DNA from: Saprospiraceae bacterium
Lineage (GTDB): Bacteria; Bacteroidota; Bacteroidia; Chitinophagales; Saprospiraceae
Assembly: GCA_028280415.1 (NCBI GenBank)
Contig: JANQLV010000080.1
Span: 1 to 61,747 of the forward strand
Length of the DNA stretch: 61,747 nt
Direction: 5' to 3'
Under the pieces are notes generated by a model that saw only the letters and a program-made list of their open reading frames with translations, did not search any database and was not told the DNA's origin. Below, one piece after another: positions 24,874-33,190 of the stretch (the stretch's first letter is position 1; every line of letters starts with the position of its first letter). Both the position numbers and the translations under genes were made by a program.

Positions 24874-26526
24874 ATGAAATTTATAAACGTACTCCTTTAT
24901 AGTCTTTTGATAATCCTGTTGGTCCATTGCAACCCAGCGGAAAACACTGATTTTAAACCAATCATTACCAAGGGGAAGCAAGAGCATGTGATTTTGCGTG
25001 GCGATAAATGGAAAGATGGTCCGGGTTATGTTTATTGTTCGGGTAAAGGCGATAATTTCAATAATATGATCTACAGTGCTTTTTATGTAAAGAATGAAGA
25101 TTTTCACATAAAAATGAAAATCAGCTTCGATACCATTGGTCAAACAACTTCTATTTTTTGGTTTTTCAATAATCATTTTGGTTTTGATTCGGACGATAAA
25201 GGATCTAATAGCAAGGAGCGTCTTTTTATGTATACTCCAAAGTATGACTCCCTACTCTACTTCCAACCTTCCATTGATGCCTTCAAACCCGGTGTTCCCT
25301 TCGAATTCGAAATAGAACGTCAAGGCACACAGATTAGTTTTTTTATCGATCGTCAACTCATCACGAAACAACCTGTCTCCTTGTTTAGTGAACCGCTCCA
25401 GGGAACCATCGGTATACGTCCCTGGCGCAACCGCATTCGCATTTATGACTGGTCTATCAGTGGAAATGTTCAGCAGCTCCCCGAGCTTGATTTTGTTTTT
25501 AAAAATGGTGAATCGGGCTATGCCTGTTTTAGAATACCTTCCGTAGTTCAGGCCAAGGATGGTAGTATTCTAGCCTTTGCGGAAGGTCGAGAAAATAGCT
25601 GCCGGGATAATGGAGATGTCAATATAGTAATGAAAAAATCTATAGACAATGGCAAAACCTGGGGCCCCTTACAATTGATTTGGGAAGATAGTACGAATAC
25701 CTGCGCCTACCCGGTTCCTGTAGTTAATCAAGAAAGTGGAAGAATAATCCTCCTGGCAGCGTGGAACCTGGGAGAAGATCATTGGAGCCAGATTTTCCAA
25801 AGAAAAGGAAAAGATACCCGTCGCATTTTTCAATTTTTTTCAGAAGATCACGGTAATAGCTGGTCCACCAAACGAGAAATTACTCAACAGGTAAAGTTAG
25901 ATAATTGGGATTATTATGGCATGGGAGCAGGTTCTGCGCTGCAAATGAAAGCGGATAAATATAAAGGCCGCTTAGTGATACCATCCTTCTTTTCAACTTT
26001 CGATGGTGTAAAAACACATTTTCGTTCGCATTTAATTTACTCAGATGATCAAGGAGAAAGTTGGGCAATAGGAGGTATTTCACCAGAAACCGGTACCAGT
26101 GAATGTGAAGTAGCAGAAATCAGTCAAAATGGTTTATTATTGAACATGGTTAAACGATCTAAAAGAATTCACGCAAGATCAGTAGCTTACAGTTATGATG
26201 GTGGCCTTAGCTTACAAGACCAGGTATTGGATGATGAGTTGTACGGCCCTACATGCCAAGGCAGCTTAGACAGTTTTCACGATGGAGAGGGACATGTAAT
26301 TCTATTTTTAAACCCCAACCATAAACATGCCCGGGAAAACCTAACTTTACAAATCAGCAGAGATGATGGAAAGAACTGGAAAAAAGTTCATCTCGTACAC
26401 GAAGGTTATGCCGGATATTCAGATATTTTAGTGATGCAAGATGGTCAGATTGGCGCTTTATACGAATGTGGAAAAATTTGGTCGCGAGATGGAATTGCTT
26501 TTAAATCTTTCGTTTTGGACTATTAG
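24874..26526 (+). CDS. Exo-alpha-sialidase lipoprotein
   Basis: About 550 residues from the ATG at 24874, which starts a lipoprotein signal (MKFINVLLYSLLIILLVHC; Cys19, with an atypical His before it). Residues about 35-200 form a beta-sandwich of the LamG/glycoside-hydrolase accessory type. The sialidase propeller (about 205-550) has the RIP motif CFRIPSVVQA and Asp-boxes SIDNGKTWGP, SEDHGNSWST, SDDQGESWAI and SRDDGKNWKK. It would release terminal sialic acid at the cell surface or in the periplasm. The gene is divergent from the kelch-SSS transporter, with about 50 bases between starts, suggesting co-regulation. Confidence 0.9.
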   Translation: MKFINVLLYSLLIILLVHCNPAENTDFKPIITKGKQEHVILRGDKWKDGPGYVYCSGKGDNFNNMIYSAFYVKNEDFHIKMKISFDTIGQTTSIFWFFNNHFGFDSDDKGSNSKERLFMYTPKYDSLLYFQPSIDAFKPGVPFEFEIERQGTQISFFIDRQLITKQPVSLFSEPLQGTIGIRPWRNRIRIYDWSISGNVQQLPELDFVFKNGESGYACFRIPSVVQAKDGSILAFAEGRENSCRDNGDVNIVMKKSIDNGKTWGPLQLIWEDSTNTCAYPVPVVNQESGRIILLAAWNLGEDHWSQIFQRKGKDTRRIFQFFSEDHGNSWSTKREITQQVKLDNWDYYGMGAGSALQMKADKYKGRLVIPSFFSTFDGVKTHFRSHLIYSDDQGESWAIGGISPETGTSECEVAEISQNGLLLNMVKRSKRIHARSVAYSYDGGLSLQDQVLDDELYGPTCQGSLDSFHDGEGHVILFLNPNHKHARENLTLQISRDDGKNWKKVHLVHEGYAGYSDILVMQDGQIGALYECGKIWSRDGIAFKSFVLDY

Positions 26527-27606
26527 TTCTTAAGGTGATTTAACCAGACACTAAACTCCATCGAAAATTTATTCGCCCCAAAACCATTGAGGTGTTCCGG
26601 GTTTAAAAAATCACGCTGCTCCAATACCTCTACAAATTGATTTCTGTCAGAATTAAATACTTCTAAAGCATATTTTTGCTCAAACGCCTGACACCGCTCC
26701 TTAAAGAGGCGATAAAGTTCGGATTGTCGATATATTTCCATTTTATGTTTCCAAATTGGTAGATGTACGATTAAAACCTTAATATTATTCTTTTGGGCAA
26801 GTGTAATGCATTTTTTAAAATACAGTGACTGATCATAAGATTCATCAACTTCTTTTATTGGACTAAAATTTAAAAAATCCGAACCGGGGATTTGATTGCT
26901 TGTTTCTAAATAACCTTTGTATACGCGCTCAAAAAATCTGGTAGGCTTGTATTCTTTGCCCAACAATCTGTTTTTAAAAGATTTGAAAAGATGACGCTCC
27001 TGTACAGTCTTAAAAAAGTATGTAAAATCTACACCTTCAGCATCTTCATATAGTTCATAAGATTTGCGCATTGAATTGATAATGATCGGGGTATATTTTC
27101 CCGGCAACGAGCTGTGGAAAGAAACTTACGAAGGTAAGAAACGTTACAAGATTACTTACTGGAACGAGTTTTCCTCTATACACGTCTATGGTATAACTGA
27201 GTGTTTGAAAAGTGTAAAAGCTAATCCCTACCGGGAGAATGATATTCAGGCGATCTGCACTCAATGTAAGGCCAAAGAATGAAAAGGCTTCAACAAAATT
27301 TTCAATAAAAAAATTATAGTATTTGAAAAAGCCTAATAGCCCCAGGTTAACTGTTAAACTCAACAGCAATAATAACTTTTTACGATAGGCGTATTTTTGA
27401 AGTGGAATATTAAATCCAATGAAATAATCTACGATTGAACTTAAAGCAATCAATCCCAGAAAGCGTGTGTCCCAATACCCGTAAAACAGATAGCTGACGA
27501 CCAATAAAAAAAGATTCCTAAGTCGTATATCTTTACTAAACAGCATCCAGTAGAGCAAAAATACAAGCGGGAAGAAGACTGCGAAGTCTATAGAGTTAAA
27601 TAGCAT
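26523..27606 (-). pseudogene. Deletion scar joining an MBOAT (AlgI-like) 5' end to an SGNH/DUF1574-like 3' end
   Basis: From the ATG at 27606 the first ~169 codons read as an AlgI-type MBOAT acyltransferase N-terminus (MLFNSIDFAVFFPLVFLLYW, RNLFLLVVSYLFYGYWD, LPVGISFYTFQTLSYTIDVY, FLTFVSFFPQLVAG). At about 27100 the MBOAT similarity stops just before the catalytic half. The next frame continues to 26523 as the C-terminal half of an AlgX/DltD/DUF1574-like protein (INSMRKSYELYEDA, IKVLIVHLPIWKHKME, DFLNPEHLNGFGANKFS). Such genes are normally adjacent pairs. A single deletion of about 2 kb could fuse the two out of frame. Neither part should be functional. Confidence 0.72.
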
Positions 27607-27638
27607 ACTTAAAAACTGCTTAGCAAATAATCAAATCT

Positions 27639-28195
27639 TTAGCATCGTCCCCTCCTTAAAACCCGACCTATCATTTCATTGATATCTCTGGAAATTTTTA
27701 GTCGATAAACACAGCCTATACAAATGAGGCCAACTACCAGAGGACGAATGACAATGCTTATTCCTGGACTAAACCCTTTCTTTTCGGGTATTATTGAAAA
27801 TAAATCTTCGATAGAAATAGCAATGGGTACGTGGTAAAGAAGATACCTCAGAAAAAGTTCCGGTTTGTCTATGTAATACTTATAAATCTGTTCTTTTAAT
27901 AAAAAGGCAAGTCCGGTAAAAAGAATGCTACCCAACAGAACTCCTAGCAATAAGAATAGTAAAAACCCCGCCTTATTGGTGTCTTTGTGAATATGTGGAA
28001 AAAACCGCATCGATACCCCGCTTAAGCCGAGCATCACAAAAGAAGCAATCATCATTGAAGTATCATAATAAAACGGGCTAATCCATAGATAGCTCTTTCC
28101 TGAGGATAAATAAAGATAATACTGTTCGCTCCTATCGCTACCGCAATATAATTTACCAAACTCTGCTTAATACTCTGACGCTTAATAACGCCCAT
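27639..28195 (-). pseudogene. Decayed second copy of the flippase gene
   Basis: From ATG 28195 the minus strand reads MGVIKRQSIKQSLVNYIAVA and then IYGLARFI, matching the N-terminus of the flippase at 19545-21017. A frameshift near 28070 moves the match to the frame DTSMMIASFVMLGLSGVSMRFFPH. Two large internal deletions then join YLLYHVPIAIS to IEDLFSIIPEKK and finally to YRLKISRDINEMIGRVL, the C-terminus. More than 300 of 490 residues are missing. Confidence 0.85.
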
Positions 28196-28303
28196 TCAAA
28201 TATTTTTTGTTTATTAAGAATGCTTTCCTAATTTTGCTTTCTTATAAGATGGAATCCTACGGATATTCCTTCTTAACGTAAAAATAGATAAATTCTTACT
28301 ACT

Positions 28304-29011
28304 CTGAAAAAGATAAAGAATGCAGGCCTGATTCTGGCCAGAACCGATTCAAAGAGACTTCCAAATAAGGCTTTGAGAGAGCTTGGAGAAAAACCGCTTA
28401 TACAATGGTCGATAGACGGGCTGAAGGCATTACCTGGTGTTACTCCGATAGTAGTCACTTCTAAACGCCATGTAGATGATCCTCTTGTAGAAATAGCCAA
28501 AAAGAATGCGATTCCATTTTTTCGTGGAAGCCTAGAAAATATAGCCCTGCGTGTTCGTAATTGTTTGGACTATTATGGTATTGAAAACTTTGCAAGAATT
28601 AACGGTGATTGTCCTTTTTTAAACTGTGCATTGTTGAAAGAAGGATTTGATAGATTATTATCATCAAATGACTATGATATTGTAACTAATCTCATTCCCA
28701 GAGCGTTTCCGTATGGTATGAGTATCGAAATATTCAGATCGCAAATATTTATTGATCACTATCAAAATCTAATACCCGATTTTCAGGAGCATATAACTTC
28801 TTGGTTTTATAATAATATTGAGCTATTTCGGGTTTTTAGAATGCAATATCCTTTTGGGAATGATCACGAAATCAGAGTGGTGGTAGATACTCAAGAAGAT
28901 TTAGAAACACTTAATCAGTTTCTTTCACAACATCCAGATTTGGACATCCCTAAACTCCCTCTAAGCAAAATTATTGAACGATTAAAATATTTTATAAAAA
29001 CAAAAAGATGA
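28304..29011 (+). CDS. SpsF-like cytidylyltransferase (glycan nucleotidyltransferase) with non-ATG start
   Basis: About 235 residues if read from the CTG at 28304 (LKKIKNAGLILARTDSKRLPN). The nucleotide-binding motif ILARTDSKRLPNKALRELGEKPLIQW corresponds to the LARxGSxRLPxK signature of CMP-sugar synthetases and SpsF. Also seen are RINGDCPFLNCALLKEGFD and the C-terminal DHEIRVVVDTQEDL. No ATG or GTG exists between the upstream stop (28289) and this motif; the first TTG (28373) would delete the nucleotide-binding loop. CTGAAAAAG may be a mutated ATGAAAAAG. It probably activates the sugar made by the NeuB/PseG-like genes. Overlaps the next gene by four bases. Confidence 0.7.
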   Translation: MKKIKNAGLILARTDSKRLPNKALRELGEKPLIQWSIDGLKALPGVTPIVVTSKRHVDDPLVEIAKKNAIPFFRGSLENIALRVRNCLDYYGIENFARINGDCPFLNCALLKEGFDRLLSSNDYDIVTNLIPRAFPYGMSIEIFRSQIFIDHYQNLIPDFQEHITSWFYNNIELFRVFRMQYPFGNDHEIRVVVDTQEDLETLNQFLSQHPDLDIPKLPLSKIIERLKYFIKTKR

Positions 29012-30078
29012 TCAATCTCTATTCCATTCGTCCTAAAGGCTTTAATATTGGAAATGATGTTATATATCTTGGTGTAAACCACTTCATTCGCGAAGCTTTC
29101 ACCGAAAATTATAATGTAATCTCTCTACCTGCCACTAGTAAATACGAAAGTCATAAAAAAGCTGGGCTTAGTTCACAGACAATTTATGAAATCAATCGAT
29201 TTGGACATGGAGTAATCATTGGCGGGGGAAATTTATACGAAAACGGAGAGTTGGAGGTCAATGAAACTGCATTAAATGCATTGGAGCGCCCAATGATGGT
29301 TTTTAGTGTATCTCGAGGTAAGATTTACAACGAAAAGCTAGAACTCTCAAATCGTACAGATGTAATGACTGACGGAAAGATCAAACTAATTAACAGTCGG
29401 GCGGATATTTCTCTTTCAAGAGATAAGGCCACAAAAGAGCATATTGATAATTTAGGATGTAATAATATAGTCGGTGGTTGTCCTACCCTTTTTATAAACG
29501 AGATGCCTCAACACCTTGTTCCAATTAGTGAAGAAGCTCAAACGGATGTTTTGATATCAATCAGGACCCCTTCGTTGATGAGTGTTCCTGTTTCTTACCA
29601 ATATGAGTTGAGAGGCCAAATGCTGGAAATGATTGACCTTTTACAGCAAAAAGGATATAATAATATCAAAATACTTTGTCATGATCATCGGGATATCCCT
29701 TTTGCCGCGTCCTTTCAAAATGTAGATTATCTTTACACCGAAGATGTTTATACCTATTTGACGTATTTGAAAAATACCCGACTGAATCTTACTTTTCGAT
29801 TACATAGTTTTATTCCTTGTTTGTCTTACGATATCCCAACTATCAAGATCAGCTACGATCAAAGAGCAATTAGTATGCTCGATACCTTAGGAATGGACGA
29901 ATGGAATATCAATTATGTCAAAGATAATGTTATTAAAGAGGTAGCACATCGTATTGATAATATGGGTGATTTAGATAATCTAAAAAATACGCTGAGAACC
30001 GGTTTGTGGAAAGAAAACAGAGCAATCATTAGTGAGAATTGTGCAAAATTTGCAGCACTAGTAAGAGCGCAATTATAG
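29008..30078 (+). CDS. Polysaccharide pyruvyltransferase family protein
   Basis: 356 residues. The N-terminal Rossmann-like half has GFNIGNDVIYLGVNHFI, HGVIIGGGNLYENGELE and LINSRADISLSRDKATKEHI. The C-terminal half has DVLISIRTPSL, the HD-containing ILCHDHRDIPFA, and RLHSFIPCLSYDIPTIKISYDQR, the conserved block of this GT-B-like family. It may add pyruvate ketal to a glycan or use another activated donor. Its ATG overlaps the preceding gene (ATGA), and the stop lies 37 bases before the NeuB start. Confidence 0.8.
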   Translation: MINLYSIRPKGFNIGNDVIYLGVNHFIREAFTENYNVISLPATSKYESHKKAGLSSQTIYEINRFGHGVIIGGGNLYENGELEVNETALNALERPMMVFSVSRGKIYNEKLELSNRTDVMTDGKIKLINSRADISLSRDKATKEHIDNLGCNNIVGGCPTLFINEMPQHLVPISEEAQTDVLISIRTPSLMSVPVSYQYELRGQMLEMIDLLQQKGYNNIKILCHDHRDIPFAASFQNVDYLYTEDVYTYLTYLKNTRLNLTFRLHSFIPCLSYDIPTIKISYDQRAISMLDTLGMDEWNINYVKDNVIKEVAHRIDNMGDLDNLKNTLRTGLWKENRAIISENCAKFAALVRAQL

Positions 30079-30115
30079 CGCATATACTTTATTGGAGTTA
30101 AAACTGATTAAAAGA

Positions 30116-31153
30116 ATGAGTGAAAGTAAAATCCATATCATTGCCGAAGCAGGAACAAATAATAATGGGAACCTCGAAAAGGCCAAAAAACTAATCGATA
30201 TTGCTAAACGAGCGGATGCAGATTCTGTTAAGTTTCAAATCATCAATCCATGGGGACTTTACTTACCCGGTGATTATGAATATGGTCACTATGATATCAA
30301 GGAAGTCATTAAAATTCGAAAAGAAGGAATGATGAGTGATGAAGAATATACACAAGCAGCTAGGCATGCGTCAGCCAGTGGTATTCCCTTCACCGCTTCT
30401 GTATTTGATGAAAAAGGATTGGATCTTTTACTGAAGTTTAATCCTCCATATATCAAAATGGCTTCTTGTGATCTCAACAACATTCGTTTTTTAAGACAAG
30501 TAGCTGAACGTGGAAAAAGAATGATCATTTCTACCGGAATGTCCACTCTACAGGATATTGAAAAATCGTTAAACGCTTTAGCTAAAGTTAATTTCGACAA
30601 TTACGTATTATTACATTGTGTTTCCGTTTATCCAGCTTTTCTTGAACAAGCAAATATCGGTTTTATAAAAACGTTAAAAGATAACTTTGGCTGCGAAATC
30701 GGTTATTCGGATCATACTGGTACAAGTCATGCTGCTTGTATGGCTATGACGATGGGAGCGACCTGGTTTGAAAAACACTTTACTGAAGATCGAACCCAAA
30801 AAGGATTTGATCATGCTTACGCTATGGAGGAAAAAGGACTCACTGATTATGTAAAAGATTTGCGCGATGCAGAAAAAGCTTTAATCATCAAGCCCAAAAA
30901 GATTAGTGATGCAGAACGTTATACGCGTAAACGGGCGCGAAGATCAATTTACGCTGCTGTAGACCTAAAAGCCGGAACAGTTCTTAAAGATGAGCATCTA
31001 CTGATTGTCAGACCCGAAGGAATCCTTGATGCTGATCAAATCGACGAAATAATCGGTAAAGAACTTAAGCAGGATTTGCAACAATATAGCCCTTTGTCTT
31101 TAGAGCATTTTGACGCTGAGCATTCAATACTCGATAAAAAAGTCGTAGAATAA
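30116..31153 (+). CDS. N-acetylneuraminate synthase family protein (NeuB-like nonulosonate synthase)
   Basis: 345 residues from the ATG at 30116 (MSESKIHIIAEAGTNNNGN); an upstream TTG frame is not needed. The TIM-barrel synthase motifs are AEAGTNNNGNLEKAKKLID, DSVKFQIINPWGLY, YIKMASCDLNN, IISTGMSTLQDI, VLLHCVSVYPAF and IGYSDHTGTSHAACMAM with WFEKHFTEDR. The C-terminal antifreeze-like SAF domain (about 285-335) reads RARRSIYAAVDLKAGTVLKDEHL. It condenses phosphoenolpyruvate with a hexosamine derivative to give a nine-carbon acid. The PseG-like neighbour suggests pseudaminic- or legionaminic-type products; motif reading alone cannot separate these from NeuB. Confidence 0.88.
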   Translation: MSESKIHIIAEAGTNNNGNLEKAKKLIDIAKRADADSVKFQIINPWGLYLPGDYEYGHYDIKEVIKIRKEGMMSDEEYTQAARHASASGIPFTASVFDEKGLDLLLKFNPPYIKMASCDLNNIRFLRQVAERGKRMIISTGMSTLQDIEKSLNALAKVNFDNYVLLHCVSVYPAFLEQANIGFIKTLKDNFGCEIGYSDHTGTSHAACMAMTMGATWFEKHFTEDRTQKGFDHAYAMEEKGLTDYVKDLRDAEKALIIKPKKISDAERYTRKRARRSIYAAVDLKAGTVLKDEHLLIVRPEGILDADQIDEIIGKELKQDLQQYSPLSLEHFDAEHSILDKKVVE

Positions 31154-31157
31154 TAAG

Positions 31158-32180
31158 ATGAAACTACTTTTTATTTGCAAAGCATCTACTACTACCGGTC
31201 TGGGACACTTAATCAGAAGTCGCTCCTTTGTAAGTGAATTATTAAAAGAACGGCCAGGATTAGAAATCGATTTTTATATTATTGGAGAACCTCTGGTTGA
31301 AAGATTGCTTACCGAGATAAAATTTGCTTACACAATAGTAGAAAACGAAGATCAGATACCCCTCCAGGCAAATTACGATATTTGTTTTTTTGATCTAATC
31401 CCAATTGATCCCAACTTTTTTCAAAAAGTGAAATCCAGAACGGCGTTAACCGTTAGCCTCTCTCCTATCTTTGATAAACTGCTTGAGGTTGATCTTATTT
31501 TTAATAGAACAAAATATCATCAACAATTAACGGAATTCTTACCCGGACAATTTTATGGTGGACTTGAACACAGTATAATACAATCCAACTGTAAAAAAAT
31601 CAATACTTCCGTTTATGAAGAGAATCTGGAGTTGGACCAATTCCCGATCGCTCTGATTATGGGAGGAGGAGATGCGGCAAATAAGACGCTTCAATTTTTG
31701 AAATCTCTTAAAAACTGTACCGTACCTGCTACGTTTTGGGTCTTATTGGGAGAAGGCTACTCGCACTCCTATAATGAACTGATCGAAGTAATCAAAAAAG
31801 ATAGTAAACACGAAATCATTTTGGCCAAAACGAATCGAAGCATGTGGCAAATTCTGCGTAATTGCATACTTGCTATTTTGCCGGGAGGGATTACCACATA
31901 TGAAGCGGCTTATGCAGGCTTGCCAACTATCAACATGTTAGAAGAGGATGATAAATACTACCTAATTCAGGAGTTAGAAGAGTATGAAGTGTGTTTTTAT
32001 AACGGTGTGATCAATGAAGAAAATTTGGATCGCTTGAATCGATTAATTGAATCTTTATACCAAAATAAAAAATTGCTGCTACAAATGCACATCAATTCGA
32101 AGGGCTTGATATCTGCTAATAGTCCAATTAAAATACTGGAGATTTGTGAACATAAAATCGAATCCTTTAAGATTAGCTAA
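31158..32180 (+). CDS. PseG-like UDP-sugar hydrolase
   Basis: 340 residues. The N-terminal glycine-rich segment GLGHLIRSRSFVSEL places His17 where PseG has its catalytic His17. The C-terminal GT-B half reads PIALIMGGGDAANKTLQFL and LAILPGGITTYEAAYAGLPTINML, the nucleotide-binding block shared with MurG. PseG removes UDP from the 2,4-diacetamido-trideoxyhexose before NeuB/PseI-type condensation. The order NeuB then PseG, four bases apart, fits that route. PseB, PseC and PseH homologues are not in the window. Confidence 0.75.
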   Translation: MKLLFICKASTTTGLGHLIRSRSFVSELLKERPGLEIDFYIIGEPLVERLLTEIKFAYTIVENEDQIPLQANYDICFFDLIPIDPNFFQKVKSRTALTVSLSPIFDKLLEVDLIFNRTKYHQQLTEFLPGQFYGGLEHSIIQSNCKKINTSVYEENLELDQFPIALIMGGGDAANKTLQFLKSLKNCTVPATFWVLLGEGYSHSYNELIEVIKKDSKHEIILAKTNRSMWQILRNCILAILPGGITTYEAAYAGLPTINMLEEDDKYYLIQELEEYEVCFYNGVINEENLDRLNRLIESLYQNKKLLLQMHINSKGLISANSPIKILEICEHKIESFKIS

Positions 32181-32188
32181 AGCTGCCC

Positions 32189-33091
32189 ATGCAAAGTTAT
32201 GCAGAACAAATCCAGTTTTTTTTCAATCAATTGTTTGCTAGTATAGGAACAATCTTAAAGGTCATTATCCGCTCGAAATTTTTTATAAAATATCCTAAGA
32301 ACGAAGAAGCTGAATGCTATATACTGGGCAATGGGCCATCTATGAAAGCCAATGCAGCTCAATTTCATCAAATTCTTAAATCAAAGAAACTTTGGGTCGT
32401 CAATTATTTTGGTAATTCAGATTTGTTTGAACTACTCCAGCCAAGTTTCTATTTAATTGTCGGCCCAGAATTCTGGAGAGAAGGTGTCCGTCAAAGAAAT
32501 ATTGATTTGAGAAAATTACTCTTTGATAATCTAGTAGAAAAGACGAAATGGCCGATGGCTGTTTTTCTTCCCGCCGAAGCATTCAAATCTAAATTTCTCA
32601 AACCTTATCTAAAGCAAAATGCAAATCTGCAATTCGTTCCTTTTAATGGAACGCCTGTAGAGGGCTTTAACACATTTGAACATACATTCTTTAGATGGCG
32701 ATTGGGGATGCCACGTCCCCATAATGTAGTAATACCTGCAATACATATTGCACTTAATATGCACTTCAAGAAAATTTATTTACTTGGAGTCGAACATTCC
32801 TGGCTACCAACAATAAGTGTTAACGAAAATAACGAAGTATTGCTCCGCAACAAACATTTTTATGATACCAAGGAATTAAAAAATCATAGAATGTACTATC
32901 TCGGTATCCGCCCCAGGATGTTACATGAAGTTTTACATAAATTTATGCTCACCTTTAAGGGGTATTTTATTTTAAAGAACTATGCAGATTCACTCGGTGC
33001 TACCATCGTAAATACTACAGAAGATTCATTCATAGATGCCTTCCCTCGTCAAAAACTGGAATCTATTTTCTTGGAAAAATCTGAAAATTGA
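32189..33091 (+). CDS. DUF115/Maf-like putative nonulosonate transferase
   Basis: 300 residues. Motifs ECYILGNGPSMKANAAQFH (about 35-53) and FKKIYLLGVEHSWLP (about 195-210) resemble the MptE/DUF115 fold of motility-associated (Maf) glycosyltransferases, which move pseudaminic or legionaminic acid onto proteins. A hydrophobic N-terminal helix is present but no clear signal peptide. It starts eight bases after the PseG-like gene and is the last gene of that operon. Assignment is by motif resemblance and context; it could also be a sialyltransferase-like protein. Confidence 0.6.
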   Translation: MQSYAEQIQFFFNQLFASIGTILKVIIRSKFFIKYPKNEEAECYILGNGPSMKANAAQFHQILKSKKLWVVNYFGNSDLFELLQPSFYLIVGPEFWREGVRQRNIDLRKLLFDNLVEKTKWPMAVFLPAEAFKSKFLKPYLKQNANLQFVPFNGTPVEGFNTFEHTFFRWRLGMPRPHNVVIPAIHIALNMHFKKIYLLGVEHSWLPTISVNENNEVLLRNKHFYDTKELKNHRMYYLGIRPRMLHEVLHKFMLTFKGYFILKNYADSLGATIVNTTEDSFIDAFPRQKLESIFLEKSEN

Positions 33092-33159
33092 CGCTAAATA
33101 TTTATGATTATTTCTCTAATTTTGTTTTCATACTCTTCATTACGCTAATCTGAGTCGTT

Positions 33160-33174
33160 ATTGAGGTCCTCAAT
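33160..33174. repeat. Short palindrome upstream of the type B adhesin gene
   Basis: ATTGAGG, one base, CCTCAAT: a 7-bp dyad ending 16 bases before the ATG at 33191. Too tight for an RNA hairpin but suitable as a protein-binding site. Significance uncertain. Confidence 0.35.
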
Positions 33175-33190
33175 TTATAATACAAAGGCT

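Noticed and set aside
26523-27107. The 194-codon frame as an independent functional gene
   Set aside because: It has only a TTG start at a junction, lacks the N-terminal half and catalytic segment of SGNH/DUF1574 proteins, and abuts a truncated MBOAT gene.
27064-27282. 72-codon plus-strand ORF over the MBOAT/SGNH scar
   Set aside because: It is antisense to recognisable MBOAT and SGNH coding remnants and has no features of its own.
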